Source: Eubacterium sp. (GTDB taxonomy: Bacteria > Bacillota > Clostridia > Lachnospirales > Lachnospiraceae). From it: a stretch of DNA of 64,000 bases. A program made the position numbers and the translations under genes. Of the stretch, positions 8,723 to 18,455 are shown piece by piece (position 1 is the stretch's first letter; each line of letters begins with the position of its first letter). Below the pieces are notes generated by a model. The model searched no databases. It saw only the letters and a program-made list of their open reading frames with translations, and was not told the DNA's origin. Location: assembly GCA_017477505.1 (NCBI GenBank), contig JAFUVQ010000005.1:1-64000 (forward strand), in the 5' to 3' direction.

Positions 8723-10234
8723 TTATTTTTCGACTTTCTTATATAATGTATCGAATAGTCTGTTTCTTATTATATAAATGTCGTGAGGGTCGTCTTCTCT
8801 TACTGCAATGTAGTCGCCCGGATTAGCTGAATAATATTTCTCTTCGTCCCAAAGAGTGAAGAGTTTGATGTAGCCATCCACAGGGGCGGCATATATCCTG
8901 GCGCCGCCAGTGCTGAGAACACTTTTGGCAAATTTGAGAACGCCTTTTCTTTCGCCGGTAATAAGGTTCTTAACGGAAGGTTCATAATCAAAAGAACGTT
9001 CATAAGGATCATCCAGCATTTTGTAGCTTCTGAGAAGTTTCTCTTCTTTAATGGGATATACTTCTCCTTCGACGCCTATCATCAGATAGGTATCTTCTTC
9101 AATCTTTACATTTACATCTCCCTCGAGAGTTCTTATCTCTAAAGTTGAACCTGTAGGGAACATATCCGTGAGACGGACGGTTCCGAGAACGTTCGGCTGT
9201 TTCTCATAAAGTGTCATTGCTGAAGTATCGAGTTCAACGTCCTTCGCATAGATGACGCCGTATTTGTCGAAGTATTCTTTCAGACGGAAATGAATTACTG
9301 CATCTGTCAGACTCTCCAGATCCATATCATCACGGATTTCAAGAAGCTTCTCGGGACGGAGAGAACCGCCGGCTTTTACGAGATGGCCGCCTCCGCCACC
9401 AAGTTCATCAGCGATAAATGAAGCAAGCTCATCGGCATGAACCTCTTTGATACAGCTTCTTACTGAAAATTTTACTTCATATTCATTTACGTAATAAGCA
9501 ATACATACATCAACCTCGGCAGTCTCCATGACGAAGTCGCTTATGACACCGAGAATATTAGGGTCGCAGGGATCGGCGTGGACGATAAGGTATCTGTCGG
9601 TCGGATAATATTCATAGCTCTGTATGGCTTTTCCGGCAATCTCCAGCTCCTTGAGTGAAATATTGGAATTGCTCATCTTGGTGATGATGCTTCTGTTGAA
9701 GTCGAGAGTATCAACCATATCTCTGTCAAGAGGATGGGAAACCTCGGACAGCCTGTTTGTATCGGTATAAAGCCCGTAATACATGGCTGTAGCCAGAAGT
9801 TTGTTTTCATTAGGGTCAAGCCCCTCGGTACGTATCATATCCCAGATAATGGTGGCGCAGCTGCCGATATTACTTCTTACCTCAGACATTTCGGGAATTT
9901 CTTCAGTTATCTGATGATGATCAATAACAGCGATGTTCTTTGCTTTGGTCATAGTTACATTTCGCTGACCGTACTGGCAGTCCACTGTTACGAGGAGCTC
10001 GGGATTTCTTTTAAATGCCGGCTCATAGCTTACCGGAACCTGAAGCTCATCAAGCATAATGGTAAGGTTGCTTTTACTGATCTTGTTATGTCCCCTGTAT
10101 ATAAAAACAGGTTTCTTGTCCATCCTGGAAAGATACCAGTAAAGAGCGTAGCCGGAAGCCAGGGCATCCGCGTCAGGGTTGTCGTGGCATTGAATAACTA
10201 TATCGTTGTACTTCAAAAGATCACTGAGCTTCAT
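8723..10234 (-). CDS. DHH-family phosphoesterase with extra C-terminal region
   Basis: This is a 503-residue protein. The DHH domain (about 10-150) carries the metal-binding motifs HDNPDAD (H17, D21, D23), D85 and D105-H106-H107, as in NrnA-type oligoribonucleases/pAp phosphatases and RecJ relatives. A DHHA1 region with GGGGHLVKAGG (about 280-290) binds the substrate. NrnA proteins are about 310-330 residues long, so about 180 residues at the C-terminus are extra and match nothing I recognise. It may degrade nanoRNA or cleave pAp or a cyclic-dinucleotide product. No membrane helix is seen, so it is not GdpP-like. The start at 10234 is followed closely by the conserved domain. The gene is divergent from the methyltransferase gene. 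Confidence 0.8.
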   Translation of the reverse strand: MKLSDLLKYNDIVIQCHDNPDADALASGYALYWYLSRMDKKPVFIYRGHNKISKSNLTIMLDELQVPVSYEPAFKRNPELLVTVDCQYGQRNVTMTKAKNIAVIDHHQITEEIPEMSEVRSNIGSCATIIWDMIRTEGLDPNENKLLATAMYYGLYTDTNRLSEVSHPLDRDMVDTLDFNRSIITKMSNSNISLKELEIAGKAIQSYEYYPTDRYLIVHADPCDPNILGVISDFVMETAEVDVCIAYYVNEYEVKFSVRSCIKEVHADELASFIADELGGGGGHLVKAGGSLRPEKLLEIRDDMDLESLTDAVIHFRLKEYFDKYGVIYAKDVELDTSAMTLYEKQPNVLGTVRLTDMFPTGSTLEIRTLEGDVNVKIEEDTYLMIGVEGEVYPIKEEKLLRSYKMLDDPYERSFDYEPSVKNLITGERKGVLKFAKSVLSTGGARIYAAPVDGYIKLFTLWDEEKYYSANPGDYIAVREDDPHDIYIIRNRLFDTLYKKVEK

Positions 10235-10514
10235 AATCTGTCCCCTTGTAAACTGTTATAAGTGCTGAGGATGATAATTAGAATTACATGATAGTCTTAA
10301 AAATTAATTACAGAAACCACCCGGTCCACACACATAACTAATATAACACAGGTTTTCGAATGCATCAAGCATTCGAAAACCGTGTGGGTTCCGAAGAAAA
10401 CCCGTGCATCTTTTGAGAATTATATGTATAATGTATTCCTGACCAAAGTAAGATCCATAATAAAGTCGTAAAACAGAGTCGATTCAGTATAAAACATATG
10501 AAGAGGAAAATGAT
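10235..10514. other. divergent intergenic region with strong inverted repeats
   Basis: This 280-bp spacer separates the divergent DHH and methyltransferase genes. It holds a perfect 13-bp inverted repeat (10351-10363 with 10369-10381, loop ATCAA), flanked by CCACAC (10326-10331) and GTGTGG (10382-10387) which could extend it. A second weaker hairpin (GGGTT...AACCC) follows. A TATAAT lies at 10427-10432, but no good -35 is seen at the right spacing. No ORF with a ribosome site is seen. Confidence 0.6.
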
Positions 10515-11417
10515 ATGTGGATAGCAGATAACTGGCAGGACTATAAAGTACTTGATACATCGGATGGTGAAAAGCTTGAACGATGGGGAAAGTACATCCT
10601 CCTCAGACCGGACCCGCAGGTAATATGGAATACTCCGCATGACATTCCGGAGTGGAAGAACCTTAACGGCCATTATCACAGAAGTAAGAGCGGAGGTGGA
10701 AACTGGGAATTTCATAACTTGCCGGAAGAGTGGAGCATAAGCTACGATCTTAAGACGGCAGGGAAAAGCCTTACATTTAACCTGAAGCCATTCGCTTTTA
10801 AACATACGGGAGTTTTTCCTGAACAGGCTGTTAACTGGGACTGGTTTTCTTCTATTATATATAATGAAGTAAAAGCTCATCCTGATAGAAAAGGGCAACT
10901 AAGAGTTCTGAACCTTTTTGCCTATACGGGAGGGGCAACTCTTGCTGCTGCGGCGGCAGGCGCGGCGGTCACCCATGTAGATGCTGCCAAAGGCATGGTT
11001 GGCTGGGCAAAAGAAAATGCAATAAGTTCAGGTCTCGGAGATGCTCCGATAAGGTGGCTGGTGGATGACTGCGTCAAATTTGTGGAACGGGAGATAAGGC
11101 GCGGCAATCGGTATGATGGAATCATCATGGATCCACCGTCATACGGAAGAGGTCCAAAGGGTGAGATATGGAAGATAGAAGAAAATGTATATAAGCTTAT
11201 TGAACTCAGTACGGAGCTTCTGGATAAGGATTCGCTTTTCTTCCTTATTAATTCATATACAACCGGCCTGCAGCCGGCGGTCCTTTCATATATGCTAGGG
11301 ACAGCCATAGTTCCGAAGCTGGGAGGCAGGGTGGAATCCTCAGAGATAGGACTTCCTGTAGAGAAGAATGGCCTTGTACTTCCGTGCGGTGCAAGCGGGC
11401 GTTGGATTTCTCAATAA
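10515..11417 (+). CDS. class I SAM-dependent methyltransferase, RlmI/RlmK-like
   Basis: This is a 300-residue protein with a short N-terminal region, then a Rossmann methyltransferase fold: VLNLFAYTGGATLAAA (SAM-binding motif I), HVDAAKGMVGWAKEN, and the catalytic-loop motif DPPSYGRGPKGE. This layout fits the RlmI/RlmK family of 23S rRNA base methyltransferases, and an rRNA target is inferred from family and from its place right before the S10 operon. The PUA domain of full-length RlmI is absent. The ATG at 10515 follows GAAGAGGAAAATGAT. The gene ends only 17 bp before the -35 of the S10 promoter and no clear terminator is seen between them, so read-through into the ribosomal operon is possible. 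Confidence 0.75.
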   Translation: MWIADNWQDYKVLDTSDGEKLERWGKYILLRPDPQVIWNTPHDIPEWKNLNGHYHRSKSGGGNWEFHNLPEEWSISYDLKTAGKSLTFNLKPFAFKHTGVFPEQAVNWDWFSSIIYNEVKAHPDRKGQLRVLNLFAYTGGATLAAAAAGAAVTHVDAAKGMVGWAKENAISSGLGDAPIRWLVDDCVKFVEREIRRGNRYDGIIMDPPSYGRGPKGEIWKIEENVYKLIELSTELLDKDSLFFLINSYTTGLQPAVLSYMLGTAIVPKLGGRVESSEIGLPVEKNGLVLPCGASGRWISQ

Positions 11418-11434
11418 AAAAATAAAAAAATATC

Positions 11435-11463
11435 TTGCATTATTAAAAACAATACTATATAAT
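11435..11463 (+). promoter_or_regulatory. promoter of the S10-spc-alpha superoperon
   Basis: TTGCAT (11435-11440), a 17-bp spacer and a perfect TATAAT (11458-11463) stand about 250 bp before rpsJ. The spacing is optimal, and no other comparable promoter lies before the operon. Confidence 0.8.
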
Positions 11464-11713
11464 GGCTCTTGCTGTGACACTTAGATAGCGTTGAAGCGGA
11501 GGTTGCTGCACTAAGATGCAGGTTAATTTCGTGGAGCGAATGTCAAGTTCAGAGAAACTGACGACCAAGTCACTGATACAATTTGAACCATCCGGCAAGA
11601 GCCGGAGATGACGTGCTGATGTCGCTATGATACAAAATAGGACACACACGGGAAAGTTGTTCAGTCACCACTTGTTCGTAACAAACAAAAACGAAAAGGA
11701 GGCGGCTTTTTTT
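11464..11713 (+). other. long 5' leader of rpsJ operon
   Basis: About 245 nt of untranslated leader lie between the predicted promoter and rpsJ. It contains a TCCGGC-AAGA-GCCGGA hairpin (11591-11606) and ends in AAAGGAGGCGGC, the rpsJ ribosome site. Leaders of this length before S10 operons usually carry autogenous control by an operon-encoded ribosomal protein (L4 in E. coli). Whether that holds here is inference; I cannot match a named leader family. Confidence 0.55.
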
Positions 11714-12025
11714 ATGGCTAGTCAAGTAATGAGAATCACACTTAAGGCTTATGATCATAAGCTTATCGATCAGGCAGCAAAGCAGATCGTTGACGCAGTT
11801 AGGGAGACAGGTGCAAAGGTCAGCGGACCTATACCGATGCCTACTAAGGTTGAGAAGGTAACAATCCTTCGTGCAGTTCATAAGTATAAGGACTCAAGAG
11901 AGCAGTTCGAGCAGAGAACTCATAAGAGACTTATCGATATCATTGCTCCGAATCAGAAGACAGTTGATGTTCTTCGTAAGATGGACATCTCAGCCGGAGT
12001 TTATATCGACATGAAGATGAAGTAA
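11714..12025 (+). CDS. rpsJ: 30S ribosomal protein S10
   Basis: This is 103 residues, normal length for S10, with the typical [14 protein letters not shown] start and the GPIPMPT loop. S10 (NusE) is part of the 30S head and also of transcription antitermination complexes. The start at 11714 follows AGGAGG at 11698-11703. Extending to an upstream in-frame ATG at 11627 would add 29 residues unlike any S10 and would run through the ribosome site. It is the first gene of the ribosomal superoperon, behind a 250-nt leader. Confidence 0.97.
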   Translation: MASQVMRITLKAYDHKLIDQAAKQIVDAVRETGAKVSGPIPMPTKVEKVTILRAVHKYKDSREQFEQRTHKRLIDIIAPNQKTVDVLRKMDISAGVYIDMKMK

Positions 12026-12072
12026 AACAGTAGAACCTAAAGTTTCCTTAATATAAAGGAACAATTTAGTAT

Positions 12073-12089
12073 GATTGCCATCGGCAATC
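12073..12089 (+). other. small hairpin between rpsJ and rplC
   Basis: A 7-bp perfect stem GATTGCC/GGCAATC closes an ATC loop in the 93-bp gap after rpsJ. A weaker TTCCTT/AAGGAA stem precedes it at 12044-12061. There is no T-run. It may mark an mRNA processing site or tune rplC translation. Confidence 0.45.
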
Positions 12090-12118
12090 CGCTGTGAATT
12101 AATTAGGAGGAAATAAAG

Positions 12119-12799
12119 ATGAAGAAAGCTATCTTAGCTGAGAAGATCGGTATGACACAGATCTTCATGGAAGACGGTTCACTTGTTCCTGTAACAGTAC
12201 TTAAGGCAGGCCCTTGTGCAGTATTACAGGTTAAGACAGAGGAGAACGACGGTTACGAAGCAATCCAGGTTGGCTTCGAAGAAATGAAAGAAAAGGTTAC
12301 AGCAAAGGACGGTTCCGGCAAGAAGGTTGTTAGAGTACCTCACGGAGCAACAAAGGCTGAGGTTGGCCATGCAAAGAAGGCAGGCACAACACCTAAGAGA
12401 TTTGTAAGAGAATTCAGAGTTGACAGTGTTGCTGATTATACAGCAGGTGAGTCAGTGATAACAGCAGATATCTTTGCAGTAGGTGACAAGGTTGATGTTA
12501 CAGCCAAGTCAAAGGGTAAAGGATATGCAGGCGGTATCAAGAGATACGGACTTCACTCAGGTCCTTCAGGACATGGTTCAAAGTATCATCGTCACGCTGG
12601 TTCAAACGGCTCTGCAACAACACCGGGTCGTGTTATGAAGGGTAAGAAAATGGCAGGACATGCCGGTGATGTACAGATTACAGTTCAGAATCTGGAAGTT
12701 GTCAGAGTAGACGCAGAAAACAATATAATCCTTGTAAAGGGTGCCGTACCGGGACCAAAGAAGGCATTAGTTGTTGTTCGCGATTCAGTTAAAGCCTAA
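12119..12799 (+). CDS. rplC: 50S ribosomal protein L3
   Basis: This is 226 residues, starting [16 protein letters not shown] as L3 does. The central loop rich in Gly/His/Ser ([19 protein letters not shown]) reaches toward the peptidyl transferase centre. L3 is one of the first proteins to bind 23S rRNA. The start follows AGGAGG closely at 12106-12111. It lies second in the operon, 33 bp before rplD. Confidence 0.97.
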   Translation: MKKAILAEKIGMTQIFMEDGSLVPVTVLKAGPCAVLQVKTEENDGYEAIQVGFEEMKEKVTAKDGSGKKVVRVPHGATKAEVGHAKKAGTTPKRFVREFRVDSVADYTAGESVITADIFAVGDKVDVTAKSKGKGYAGGIKRYGLHSGPSGHGSKYHRHAGSNGSATTPGRVMKGKKMAGHAGDVQITVQNLEVVRVDAENNIILVKGAVPGPKKALVVVRDSVKA

Positions 12800-12831
12800 A
12801 CGTAAGATCAGTGTGAAAGGAGGAACTAAAA

Positions 12832-13452
12832 GTGGCAACAGTAGCAGTTTACAATACTGAAGGCAAGGAAGTTGAAAAGCTTGAGATTTCCGATAACATC
12901 TTCGGTGTAGAGATAAATGAAAACTTAATGCATAAGGCAGTCGTTGCATATCTTGCAAACAGACGCCAGGGAACACAGAGCGCACTTACACGTTCAGAAG
13001 TAAGAGGCGGCGGTCGTAAGCCATGGAGACAGAAGGGAACAGGTCATGCAAGACAGGGTTCTATCAGAGCTCCACAGTGGACAGGCGGTGGCGTAGTATT
13101 CGCGCCAAAGCCAAGAGACTACAGCAAGAAGCTTAACAAGAGAGAAAGACAGATAGCTCTTTTCTCAGCTCTTACTTCAAAGGTAAATGATGAGAAGTTC
13201 GTAGTAGTTGATGAGATCAGCTTCGACGCACCAAAGACAAAGACAGCAGTTGAGATGCTTGATAAGCTTGATTCTGCAAAGGCACTCATCATTACAAAGG
13301 ACAAGAATGAGAATCTTGTGCTTTCAGCCAGAAATATCCCAGGTGTTGATACAACAATCAGCACTTCAATAAATGTTTATGACATCCTCAACCATGATGC
13401 CCTGGTTATCACTAAGGATGCTGTAAAGGCTATAGAGGAGGTGTACGCATAA
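12832..13452 (+). CDS. rplD: 50S ribosomal protein L4
   Basis: This is 206 residues with the conserved [20 protein letters not shown] loop that enters the exit tunnel. GTG is the start, behind AAAGGAGGAACTAAAA. L4 is the autogenous regulator of the S10 operon in enterobacteria; whether it acts on the leader here is unknown. The stop overlaps the rplW start by one base (TAATG), implying coupled translation. Confidence 0.97.
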   Translation: MATVAVYNTEGKEVEKLEISDNIFGVEINENLMHKAVVAYLANRRQGTQSALTRSEVRGGGRKPWRQKGTGHARQGSIRAPQWTGGGVVFAPKPRDYSKKLNKRERQIALFSALTSKVNDEKFVVVDEISFDAPKTKTAVEMLDKLDSAKALIITKDKNENLVLSARNIPGVDTTISTSINVYDILNHDALVITKDAVKAIEEVYA

Positions 13453-13751
13453 TGGCAGATATCAAGTATTATGACGTTATCTTTAAACCGGTTCTCACAG
13501 AGAAGAGCATGAATCTTATGGCTGAGAAGAAGTACACATTTCTTGTACATCCGGATGCAACAAAGAACCAGATCAAGGAAGCTGTAGAGAAGATGTTCGA
13601 TGGAACAAAGGTTGCTTCAGTTAACACAGCTAACTATGACGGTAAGGTTAAGAGACGTGGCCGTACAGAGGGAAGAACCTCTAAGTATAAGAAGGCTTAC
13701 GTTACACTTACAGCAGAGAGCGCAGATATCGAGCTCTTCGAAGGACTGTAA
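13452..13751 (+). CDS. rplW: 50S ribosomal protein L23
   Basis: This is 99 residues, full length, with the L23 core [10 protein letters not shown] and the [10 protein letters not shown] loop near the tunnel. L23 sits at the exit-tunnel mouth and docks trigger factor and SRP. It begins in the stop codon of rplD, with GAGGAGG at 13436-13442 as its ribosome site. An 83-bp gap with a weak hairpin (TGGTA...TACCA) separates it from rplB. Confidence 0.97.
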   Translation: MADIKYYDVIFKPVLTEKSMNLMAEKKYTFLVHPDATKNQIKEAVEKMFDGTKVASVNTANYDGKVKRRGRTEGRTSKYKKAYVTLTAESADIELFEGL

Positions 13752-13834
13752 GATATATTTTAGAGAAGTAAATCGCTAAAAAATATTGGTACAAGATACC
13801 AGATAAGCTAAAGGATTTTGAAAGGAGAAATAAA

Positions 13835-14677
13835 ATGGGAATTAAGACATATACCCCATATACACCTTCTAGAAGGAATATGACCGGTCTTGATTTTGAC
13901 GTAATCACGACCAGCACACCTGAGAAGTCACTCCTTGCACCTAAGAAGAAGAATGCAGGAAGAAACAATCAGGGTAAGATAACAGTTAGACACCATGGTG
14001 GTGGAAACAGACAGAAATACAGAATCATCGATTTCAAGAGAAATAAAGATGGTATACCTGCAAAGGTTGCTACAATAGAGTACGATCCAAACAGAACAGC
14101 AAATATTGCACTTCTTGTTTATGCAGATGGTGAGAAGAGATACATCCTCGCTCCTGCAGGCATAAAGATCGGTGAGACTCTTATGAGCGGATCTGATGCA
14201 GAAATCAAGCCGGGTAATGCGCTTCCACTCAGCGACATTCCGGTTGGTACAGAAGTACATAACATCGAGCTTGTACCTGGTAAGGGCGGACAGCTTGTAC
14301 GTTCAGCAGGTAACAGCGCACAGCTTATGGCTAAAGAAGGTAAATATGCTACACTTCGTCTTCCTTCAGGAGAGATGAGAATGGTTCCTATAGCTGCAAG
14401 AGCAACTGTTGGAACTGTTGGTAACATTGAGCATGGTCTTGTAAACATAGGTAAGGCAGGACGTAAGCGTCATATGGGTATCCGCCCAACAGTACGTGGT
14501 TCTGTAATGAACCCTAACGACCATCCACACGGTGGTGGTGAAGGTAGAGCACCTATCGGACGTAGTGGTCCTTCAACTCCTTGGGGTAAGCCGGCACTCG
14601 GTCTTAAGACAAGGAAGAAGAATGCTAAGTCTAACAAGTACATTGTAAGAACAAGATCAGGAAAGAATGTTAAGTAA
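13835..14677 (+). CDS. rplB: 50S ribosomal protein L2
   Basis: This is 280 residues, with the highly conserved [16 protein letters not shown] and [13 protein letters not shown] segments; the latter holds the histidine near the peptidyl transferase centre. L2 is needed for subunit joining and peptidyl transfer. The start follows GAAAGGAG. It ends 12 bp before rpsS. Confidence 0.98.
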   Translation: MGIKTYTPYTPSRRNMTGLDFDVITTSTPEKSLLAPKKKNAGRNNQGKITVRHHGGGNRQKYRIIDFKRNKDGIPAKVATIEYDPNRTANIALLVYADGEKRYILAPAGIKIGETLMSGSDAEIKPGNALPLSDIPVGTEVHNIELVPGKGGQLVRSAGNSAQLMAKEGKYATLRLPSGEMRMVPIAARATVGTVGNIEHGLVNIGKAGRKRHMGIRPTVRGSVMNPNDHPHGGGEGRAPIGRSGPSTPWGKPALGLKTRKKNAKSNKYIVRTRSGKNVK

Positions 14678-14689
14678 GGAGGAAAAGTC

Positions 14690-14962
14690 ATGGCACGTTC
14701 ACTTAAAAAGGGACCTTTCGCAGATGAAAGCTTATTAAAGAAGATTGATGACCTCAATAAAAAAGAAGCACATGAGGTTGTGAAGACATGGTCACGTCGT
14801 TCAACGATTTTCCCTTCATTTGTTGGTCATACTATTGCAGTTTATGATGGTAGAAAGCATGTACCTGTATATGTAACAGAGGATATGGTCGGACATAAGC
14901 TCGGCGAGTTCGTTGCTACAAGAACATACAGAGGACATGGCAAGGACGAGAAGAAGAGATAG
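14690..14962 (+). CDS. rpsS: 30S ribosomal protein S19
   Basis: This is 90 residues, starting [10 protein letters not shown], with [18 protein letters not shown] and [14 protein letters not shown], diagnostic of S19. It binds the 30S head next to S13 near the decoding site. GGAGGAAAAGTC is the ribosome site. It lies 18 bp before rplV. Confidence 0.97.
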   Translation: MARSLKKGPFADESLLKKIDDLNKKEAHEVVKTWSRRSTIFPSFVGHTIAVYDGRKHVPVYVTEDMVGHKLGEFVATRTYRGHGKDEKKR

Positions 14963-14980
14963 TAAGGGAGGAATATCGAC

Positions 14981-15367
14981 ATGGCTAAGGGACATAGATC
15001 TCAGATCATCAGACAGAGAAATGAAAATAAAGATACAAGACCTAGGGCTACTGTTTCTTTCGCAAGAGTATCAGTTACCAAAGCTTGTTTCGTACTGGAT
15101 GCCATAAGAGGCAAGGATGTCCAGACAGCACTCGGAATTCTTCAGTATAACAACAGATATGCATCTAGCGTTATATATAAGTTGCTTAAGTCAGCTGTAG
15201 CAAATGCTGAGAATAACAACGGTATGAAGATGGAAGATCTCTACGTAGCAGAGTGTTTTGCTAACAAGGGACCTACTATGAAGAGGATACATCCAAGAGC
15301 ACAGGGTAGAGCTTATAGGATTGAGAAGAGAACAAGCCACATAACAGTTGTGCTTGACGAGAGATAG
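14981..15367 (+). CDS. rplV: 50S ribosomal protein L22
   Basis: This is 128 residues with the L22 signature in its second half, [18 protein letters not shown], the hairpin lining the exit tunnel that contacts macrolides and stalling peptides. The N-terminus ([15 protein letters not shown]) is slightly longer than in some bacteria, as is usual in this group. GGGAGGAATATCGAC precedes the start. Confidence 0.96.
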   Translation: MAKGHRSQIIRQRNENKDTRPRATVSFARVSVTKACFVLDAIRGKDVQTALGILQYNNRYASSVIYKLLKSAVANAENNNGMKMEDLYVAECFANKGPTMKRIHPRAQGRAYRIEKRTSHITVVLDER

Positions 15368-15380
15368 GAGGAAAAGCTGC

Positions 15381-16046
15381 ATGGGACAGAAAGTTAATCC
15401 ACATGGTTTAAGAGTCGGAATCATCAAGGATTGGGATTCAAAGTGGTATGCTGACACCAAGAACGGTGAATTCGCAAACAACCTTGTAGAAGATTACAAC
15501 ATCAGAAAGTTCCTCAAGAAAGAGCTTTATGATGCAAATATTTCAAAGATAGATATCGAAAGAACCAGAGATCGCGTTAAGGTTTCCGTATACACAGCTA
15601 AGCCTGGTGTAGTAATCGGAAAGGGCGGTTCAGGAATCGAGAAGGTTAAGGCTAAGGTTCAGAAGCTTACAGCTAAGAAGCTTATCATCGACATCAAGGA
15701 AATCAAGAAGCCTGACCTCGATGCTCAGCTTGTAGCAGAGAATATTGCTAAGCAGCTCGAAGAGAGAGTTTCATTCAGACGTGCGATGAAGTCTTGCATG
15801 GGAAGAACCATGAAGGCTGGCGCGCTTGGTATCAAGGCTGCATGTTCAGGTCGTCTCGGTGGTGCTGATATGGCTAGAACAGAGTTCTACAGCGAGGGTA
15901 CAATACCTCTTCAGACACTTCGTGCAGACATTGATTACGGATTTGCAGAAGCTAATACAACATATGGTAAGGTTGGTGTTAAGACATGGATTTACCATGG
16001 TGAAGTACTTCCTACTAAGGGAAATGTAGAAGGGAGCGATAAATAA
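15381..16046 (+). CDS. rpsC: 30S ribosomal protein S3
   Basis: This is 221 residues from the ATG at 15381, which begins [14 protein letters not shown] as S3 always does and has AGGAGG at 15367-15372. An ATG at 15348 would add 11 residues overlapping rplV and is rejected. The KH domain with [11 protein letters not shown] and the C-terminal [17 protein letters not shown] motif are present. S3 lies at the mRNA entry site and shares helicase activity with S4 and S5. Confidence 0.97.
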   Translation: MGQKVNPHGLRVGIIKDWDSKWYADTKNGEFANNLVEDYNIRKFLKKELYDANISKIDIERTRDRVKVSVYTAKPGVVIGKGGSGIEKVKAKVQKLTAKKLIIDIKEIKKPDLDAQLVAENIAKQLEERVSFRRAMKSCMGRTMKAGALGIKAACSGRLGGADMARTEFYSEGTIPLQTLRADIDYGFAEANTTYGKVGVKTWIYHGEVLPTKGNVEGSDK

Positions 16047-16048
16047 TT

Positions 16049-16486
16049 ATGTTAATGCCAAAGAGAGTTAAACATCGTAAGCAGTTCAGAGGCTCCATGA
16101 AGGGTAAGGCACTTCGCGGTAACAAGATCACTCACGGTGAGTTCGGTATCGTAGCTACAGAACCAGCATGGATCAAGTCAAATCAGATAGAGGCAGCCAG
16201 AGTTGCCATCAACCGTTACCTCAGACGTGAAGGTAAGGTTTGGATCAAGATTTTCCCGGATAAGCCGGTTACAGCACAGCCTGCTGAAACCCGAATGGGT
16301 TCAGGTAAAGGATCACTTGAGTACTGGGTAGCAGTAGTTAAGCCGGGCCGTGTGCTTTTCGAGGTAGGCAATGTTTCAGAGGAGAAGGCCAGAGAGGCTC
16401 TTCGTCTTGCTACATATAAGCTTCCTGTAAAGTGCAAGATCGTATCAAAAGCAGATTTAGAAGGAGGTAGCAGCAGTGAAAACTAG
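16049..16486 (+). CDS. rplP: 50S ribosomal protein L16
   Basis: This is 145 residues, starting [15 protein letters not shown] and containing [18 protein letters not shown], both diagnostic of L16, which supports the A-site tRNA. The ATG at 16049 and a second at 16055 are both possible; GGGAG at 16034-16038 fits the first better. The end overlaps rpmC by 11 bp. Confidence 0.96.
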   Translation: MLMPKRVKHRKQFRGSMKGKALRGNKITHGEFGIVATEPAWIKSNQIEAARVAINRYLRREGKVWIKIFPDKPVTAQPAETRMGSGKGSLEYWVAVVKPGRVLFEVGNVSEEKAREALRLATYKLPVKCKIVSKADLEGGSSSEN

Positions 16487-16679
16487 GGATTTCATAAATG
16501 AGTTAAATGGTAAGACTGTTGACGAGTTAAATGCTGACTTAGTAGCTGCTAAGAAGGAACTTTTCAACTTAAGATTCCAGAATGCTACTAATCAGCTTGA
16601 GAATACAAGCAGGATCAAAGAAGTTAAGAAGAATATAGCAAGAATTCAGACAGTCATAGCTGTAAAGGCTAAAGCATAA
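16476..16679 (+). CDS. rpmC: 50S ribosomal protein L29
   Basis: This is 67 residues, all helical, with the L29 core [22 protein letters not shown] is the start, with GGAGG inside the end of rplP, so the two are coupled. L29 lies near L23 at the tunnel exit and helps dock trigger factor and SRP. Confidence 0.95.
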   Translation: MKTRDFINELNGKTVDELNADLVAAKKELFNLRFQNATNQLENTSRIKEVKKNIARIQTVIAVKAKA

Positions 16680-16700
16680 TTATCGAAAGGAGTAAAAGCG

Positions 16701-16955
16701 GTGGAAAGAAATCTTAGAAAAACACGTGTAGGTATAGTTACAAGTGACAAGATGGATAAGACAATCGTTGTTTCTATCATCGATAATGTTAAGCATCCCC
16801 TTTATGGCAAGATTGTAAAGAGGACATACAAGCTTAAGGCTCATGATGAGAACAATGAGTGCAAAAAAGGCGATAGAGTAAAAGTTATGGAGACAAGACC
16901 ACTCTCTAAGGATAAGAGATGGAGACTTGTTGAAATCGTAGAGAAAGCTAAATAA
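16701..16955 (+). CDS. rpsQ: 30S ribosomal protein S17
   Basis: This is 84 residues of OB-fold with [14 protein letters not shown] and a C-terminal [20 protein letters not shown] stretch, diagnostic of S17, a primary 16S binder of the 30S body. GTG is the start after AAAGGAGTAAAAGCG. It sits in the usual rpmC-rpsQ-rplN order. Confidence 0.96.
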   Translation: MERNLRKTRVGIVTSDKMDKTIVVSIIDNVKHPLYGKIVKRTYKLKAHDENNECKKGDRVKVMETRPLSKDKRWRLVEIVEKAK

Positions 16956-16968
16956 GGAGGCGCGTGAC

Positions 16969-17337
16969 ATGGTACAGCAGGAAACAAGACTTAAGGTCGC
17001 TGACAACACAGGCGCAAAAGAGCTTCTTTGCATCAGAGTTTTAGGCGGCTCAACTAGAAGATATGCAAATATCGGTGATATAATCGTTGCATCTGTTAAA
17101 GACGCAACACCAGGCGGCGTTGTTAAGAAGGGTGACGTTGTCAAGGCTGTTGTTGTTCGTACAAAGAAGGGAGCACATCGTAAGGATGGCTCATACATCA
17201 GATTCGATGAGAACGCAGCAGTAATCATAAAGGATGATCTTAATCCTAGAGGAACTCGTATATTTGGACCAGTTGCTAGAGAGCTTCGTGAGAAGAAATT
17301 CATGAAGATTATCTCACTCGCACCTGAAGTACTGTAA
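16969..17337 (+). CDS. rplN: 50S ribosomal protein L14
   Basis: This is 122 residues, the exact usual length, with [16 protein letters not shown] at the start and the [14 protein letters not shown] motif. L14 forms an intersubunit bridge and is the docking site of RsfS. AAGGAGGCGCGTGAC is the ribosome site. It ends 12 bp before rplX. Confidence 0.97.
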   Translation: MVQQETRLKVADNTGAKELLCIRVLGGSTRRYANIGDIIVASVKDATPGGVVKKGDVVKAVVVRTKKGAHRKDGSYIRFDENAAVIIKDDLNPRGTRIFGPVARELREKKFMKIISLAPEVL

Positions 17338-17349
17338 GGAGGTAGCACT

Positions 17350-17667
17350 GTGGCAACATCAAAGATTAAGAAGGATGACCTTGTAAGGGTTATCGCCGGT
17401 AAGGATAAAGGCAAGGAAGGTAAAGTCCTTGCAGTAGATACAAAGAATCATAAGGTTCTTGTAGAAGGTGTTAACAAAGTGTTCAAGCACTCAAAGCCAA
17501 GCATGCAGAATCAGGCTGGTGGAATCGTTGAGAAGGAAGCTCCTATCGATATATCAAATGTAATGTATCTTTACAAGGGTGATGCGGTAAGAGTTGGCTT
17601 CAAGGGCGAAAAGAAAGACAAAGTCAGAGTTGCTAAAGTAAATGGCAAGCTCGAAACAATAGACTAA
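17350..17667 (+). CDS. rplX: 50S ribosomal protein L24
   Basis: This is 105 residues with a KOW motif near the start (VIAGKDKGKEGKVLAVD) and GIVEKEAPIDISNVM, both typical of L24, an assembly initiator of the large subunit. GTG is the start after AAGGAGGTAGCACT. It lies 12 bp after rplN. Confidence 0.97.
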   Translation: MATSKIKKDDLVRVIAGKDKGKEGKVLAVDTKNHKVLVEGVNKVFKHSKPSMQNQAGGIVEKEAPIDISNVMYLYKGDAVRVGFKGEKKDKVRVAKVNGKLETID

Positions 17668-17690
17668 TCTAAGGAAGGAGGAAGCACATA

Positions 17691-18230
17691 GTGAGCAGAT
17701 TAAAAGATACATACGAGAACGAGATCAAGACAGAAATGATCAAGAAGTTCGGTTATAAGAATGTAATGCAGGTTCCAAAGCTCGAGAAGATCGTAATCAA
17801 CATGGGCGTTGGCGAAGCAAGAGATAATGCAAAGGTTCTTGAATCAGCAGTTAAGGATCTTACTGAGATTTCAGGACAGAAGCCGGTTATAACAAAGGCT
17901 AAGAAGTCAATTGCTAACTTCAAACTTAGAGAGGGTATGCCAATAGGATGTAAGGTTACACTCCGCGGCGACAGGATGTATGAATTTGCAGACAGACTCA
18001 TCAATCTTGCACTTCCACGTGTACGTGACTTCAGAGGTGTAAGCGCTGATGCTTTCGATGGCAGAGGAAACTATGCACTCGGAATCAAGGAGCAGATTAT
18101 TTTCCCTGAGATTGAGTACGATAAGGTTGACAAGGTAAGAGGTATGGATATCATCTTCGTTACAACTGCTAGAACAGATGAAGAATCCAGAGAATTACTC
18201 AGACTTTTCGGAATGCCGTTCAAGAAATAA
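17691..18230 (+). CDS. rplE: 50S ribosomal protein L5
   Basis: This is 179 residues, standard length, with [38 protein letters not shown] and the C-terminal [16 protein letters not shown]5 binds 5S rRNA and the P-site tRNA. GTG is the start after AAGGAGGAAGCACATA. It ends 12 bp before rpsN. Confidence 0.97.
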   Translation: MSRLKDTYENEIKTEMIKKFGYKNVMQVPKLEKIVINMGVGEARDNAKVLESAVKDLTEISGQKPVITKAKKSIANFKLREGMPIGCKVTLRGDRMYEFADRLINLALPRVRDFRGVSADAFDGRGNYALGIKEQIIFPEIEYDKVDKVRGMDIIFVTTARTDEESRELLRLFGMPFKK

Positions 18231-18242
18231 GGAGGAAGTATC

Positions 18243-18428
18243 ATGGCAAAGACTTCAATGAAGATAAAGCAGCAGAGAAAGCAGAAGTTCTCCACAAGAG
18301 AATATACTCGTTGCAAGATCTGTGGTAGACCACATGCAGTTTTAAGAAAGTACGGAATTTGCAGAGTATGCTTCCGTGAATTAGCATATAAGGGCGAGAT
18401 TCCAGGCGTTAGGAAATCTAGCTGGTAG
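18243..18428 (+). CDS. rpsN: 30S ribosomal protein S14, zinc-binding short form
   Basis: This is 61 residues, the short type with a zinc ribbon C24-x2-C27...C40-x2-C43. It begins [16 protein letters not shown], a Firmicutes-style form. S14 is a late-assembling head protein. The zinc-bearing form implies dependence on zinc; a zinc-free paralogue is not in this window. The ribosome site AAGGAGGAAGTATC is strong. Confidence 0.97.
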   Translation: MAKTSMKIKQQRKQKFSTREYTRCKICGRPHAVLRKYGICRVCFRELAYKGEIPGVRKSSW

Positions 18429-18455
18429 GAATAAGAATTAAGGAGGCAATTAAAG

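Noticed and set aside
9734..10261. Plus-strand open frame of 175 codons antisense to the DHH gene
   Set aside because: The DHH motifs on the minus strand are unambiguous; the plus frame matches nothing.
11627..11713. N-terminal extension of S10
   Set aside because: The ribosome site AGGAGG lies inside this stretch, and the added residues do not resemble S10.
16680..17414. Minus-strand open frame of 244 codons across rpsQ, rplN and rplX
   Set aside because: Antisense to three certain ribosomal protein genes, with no domain.
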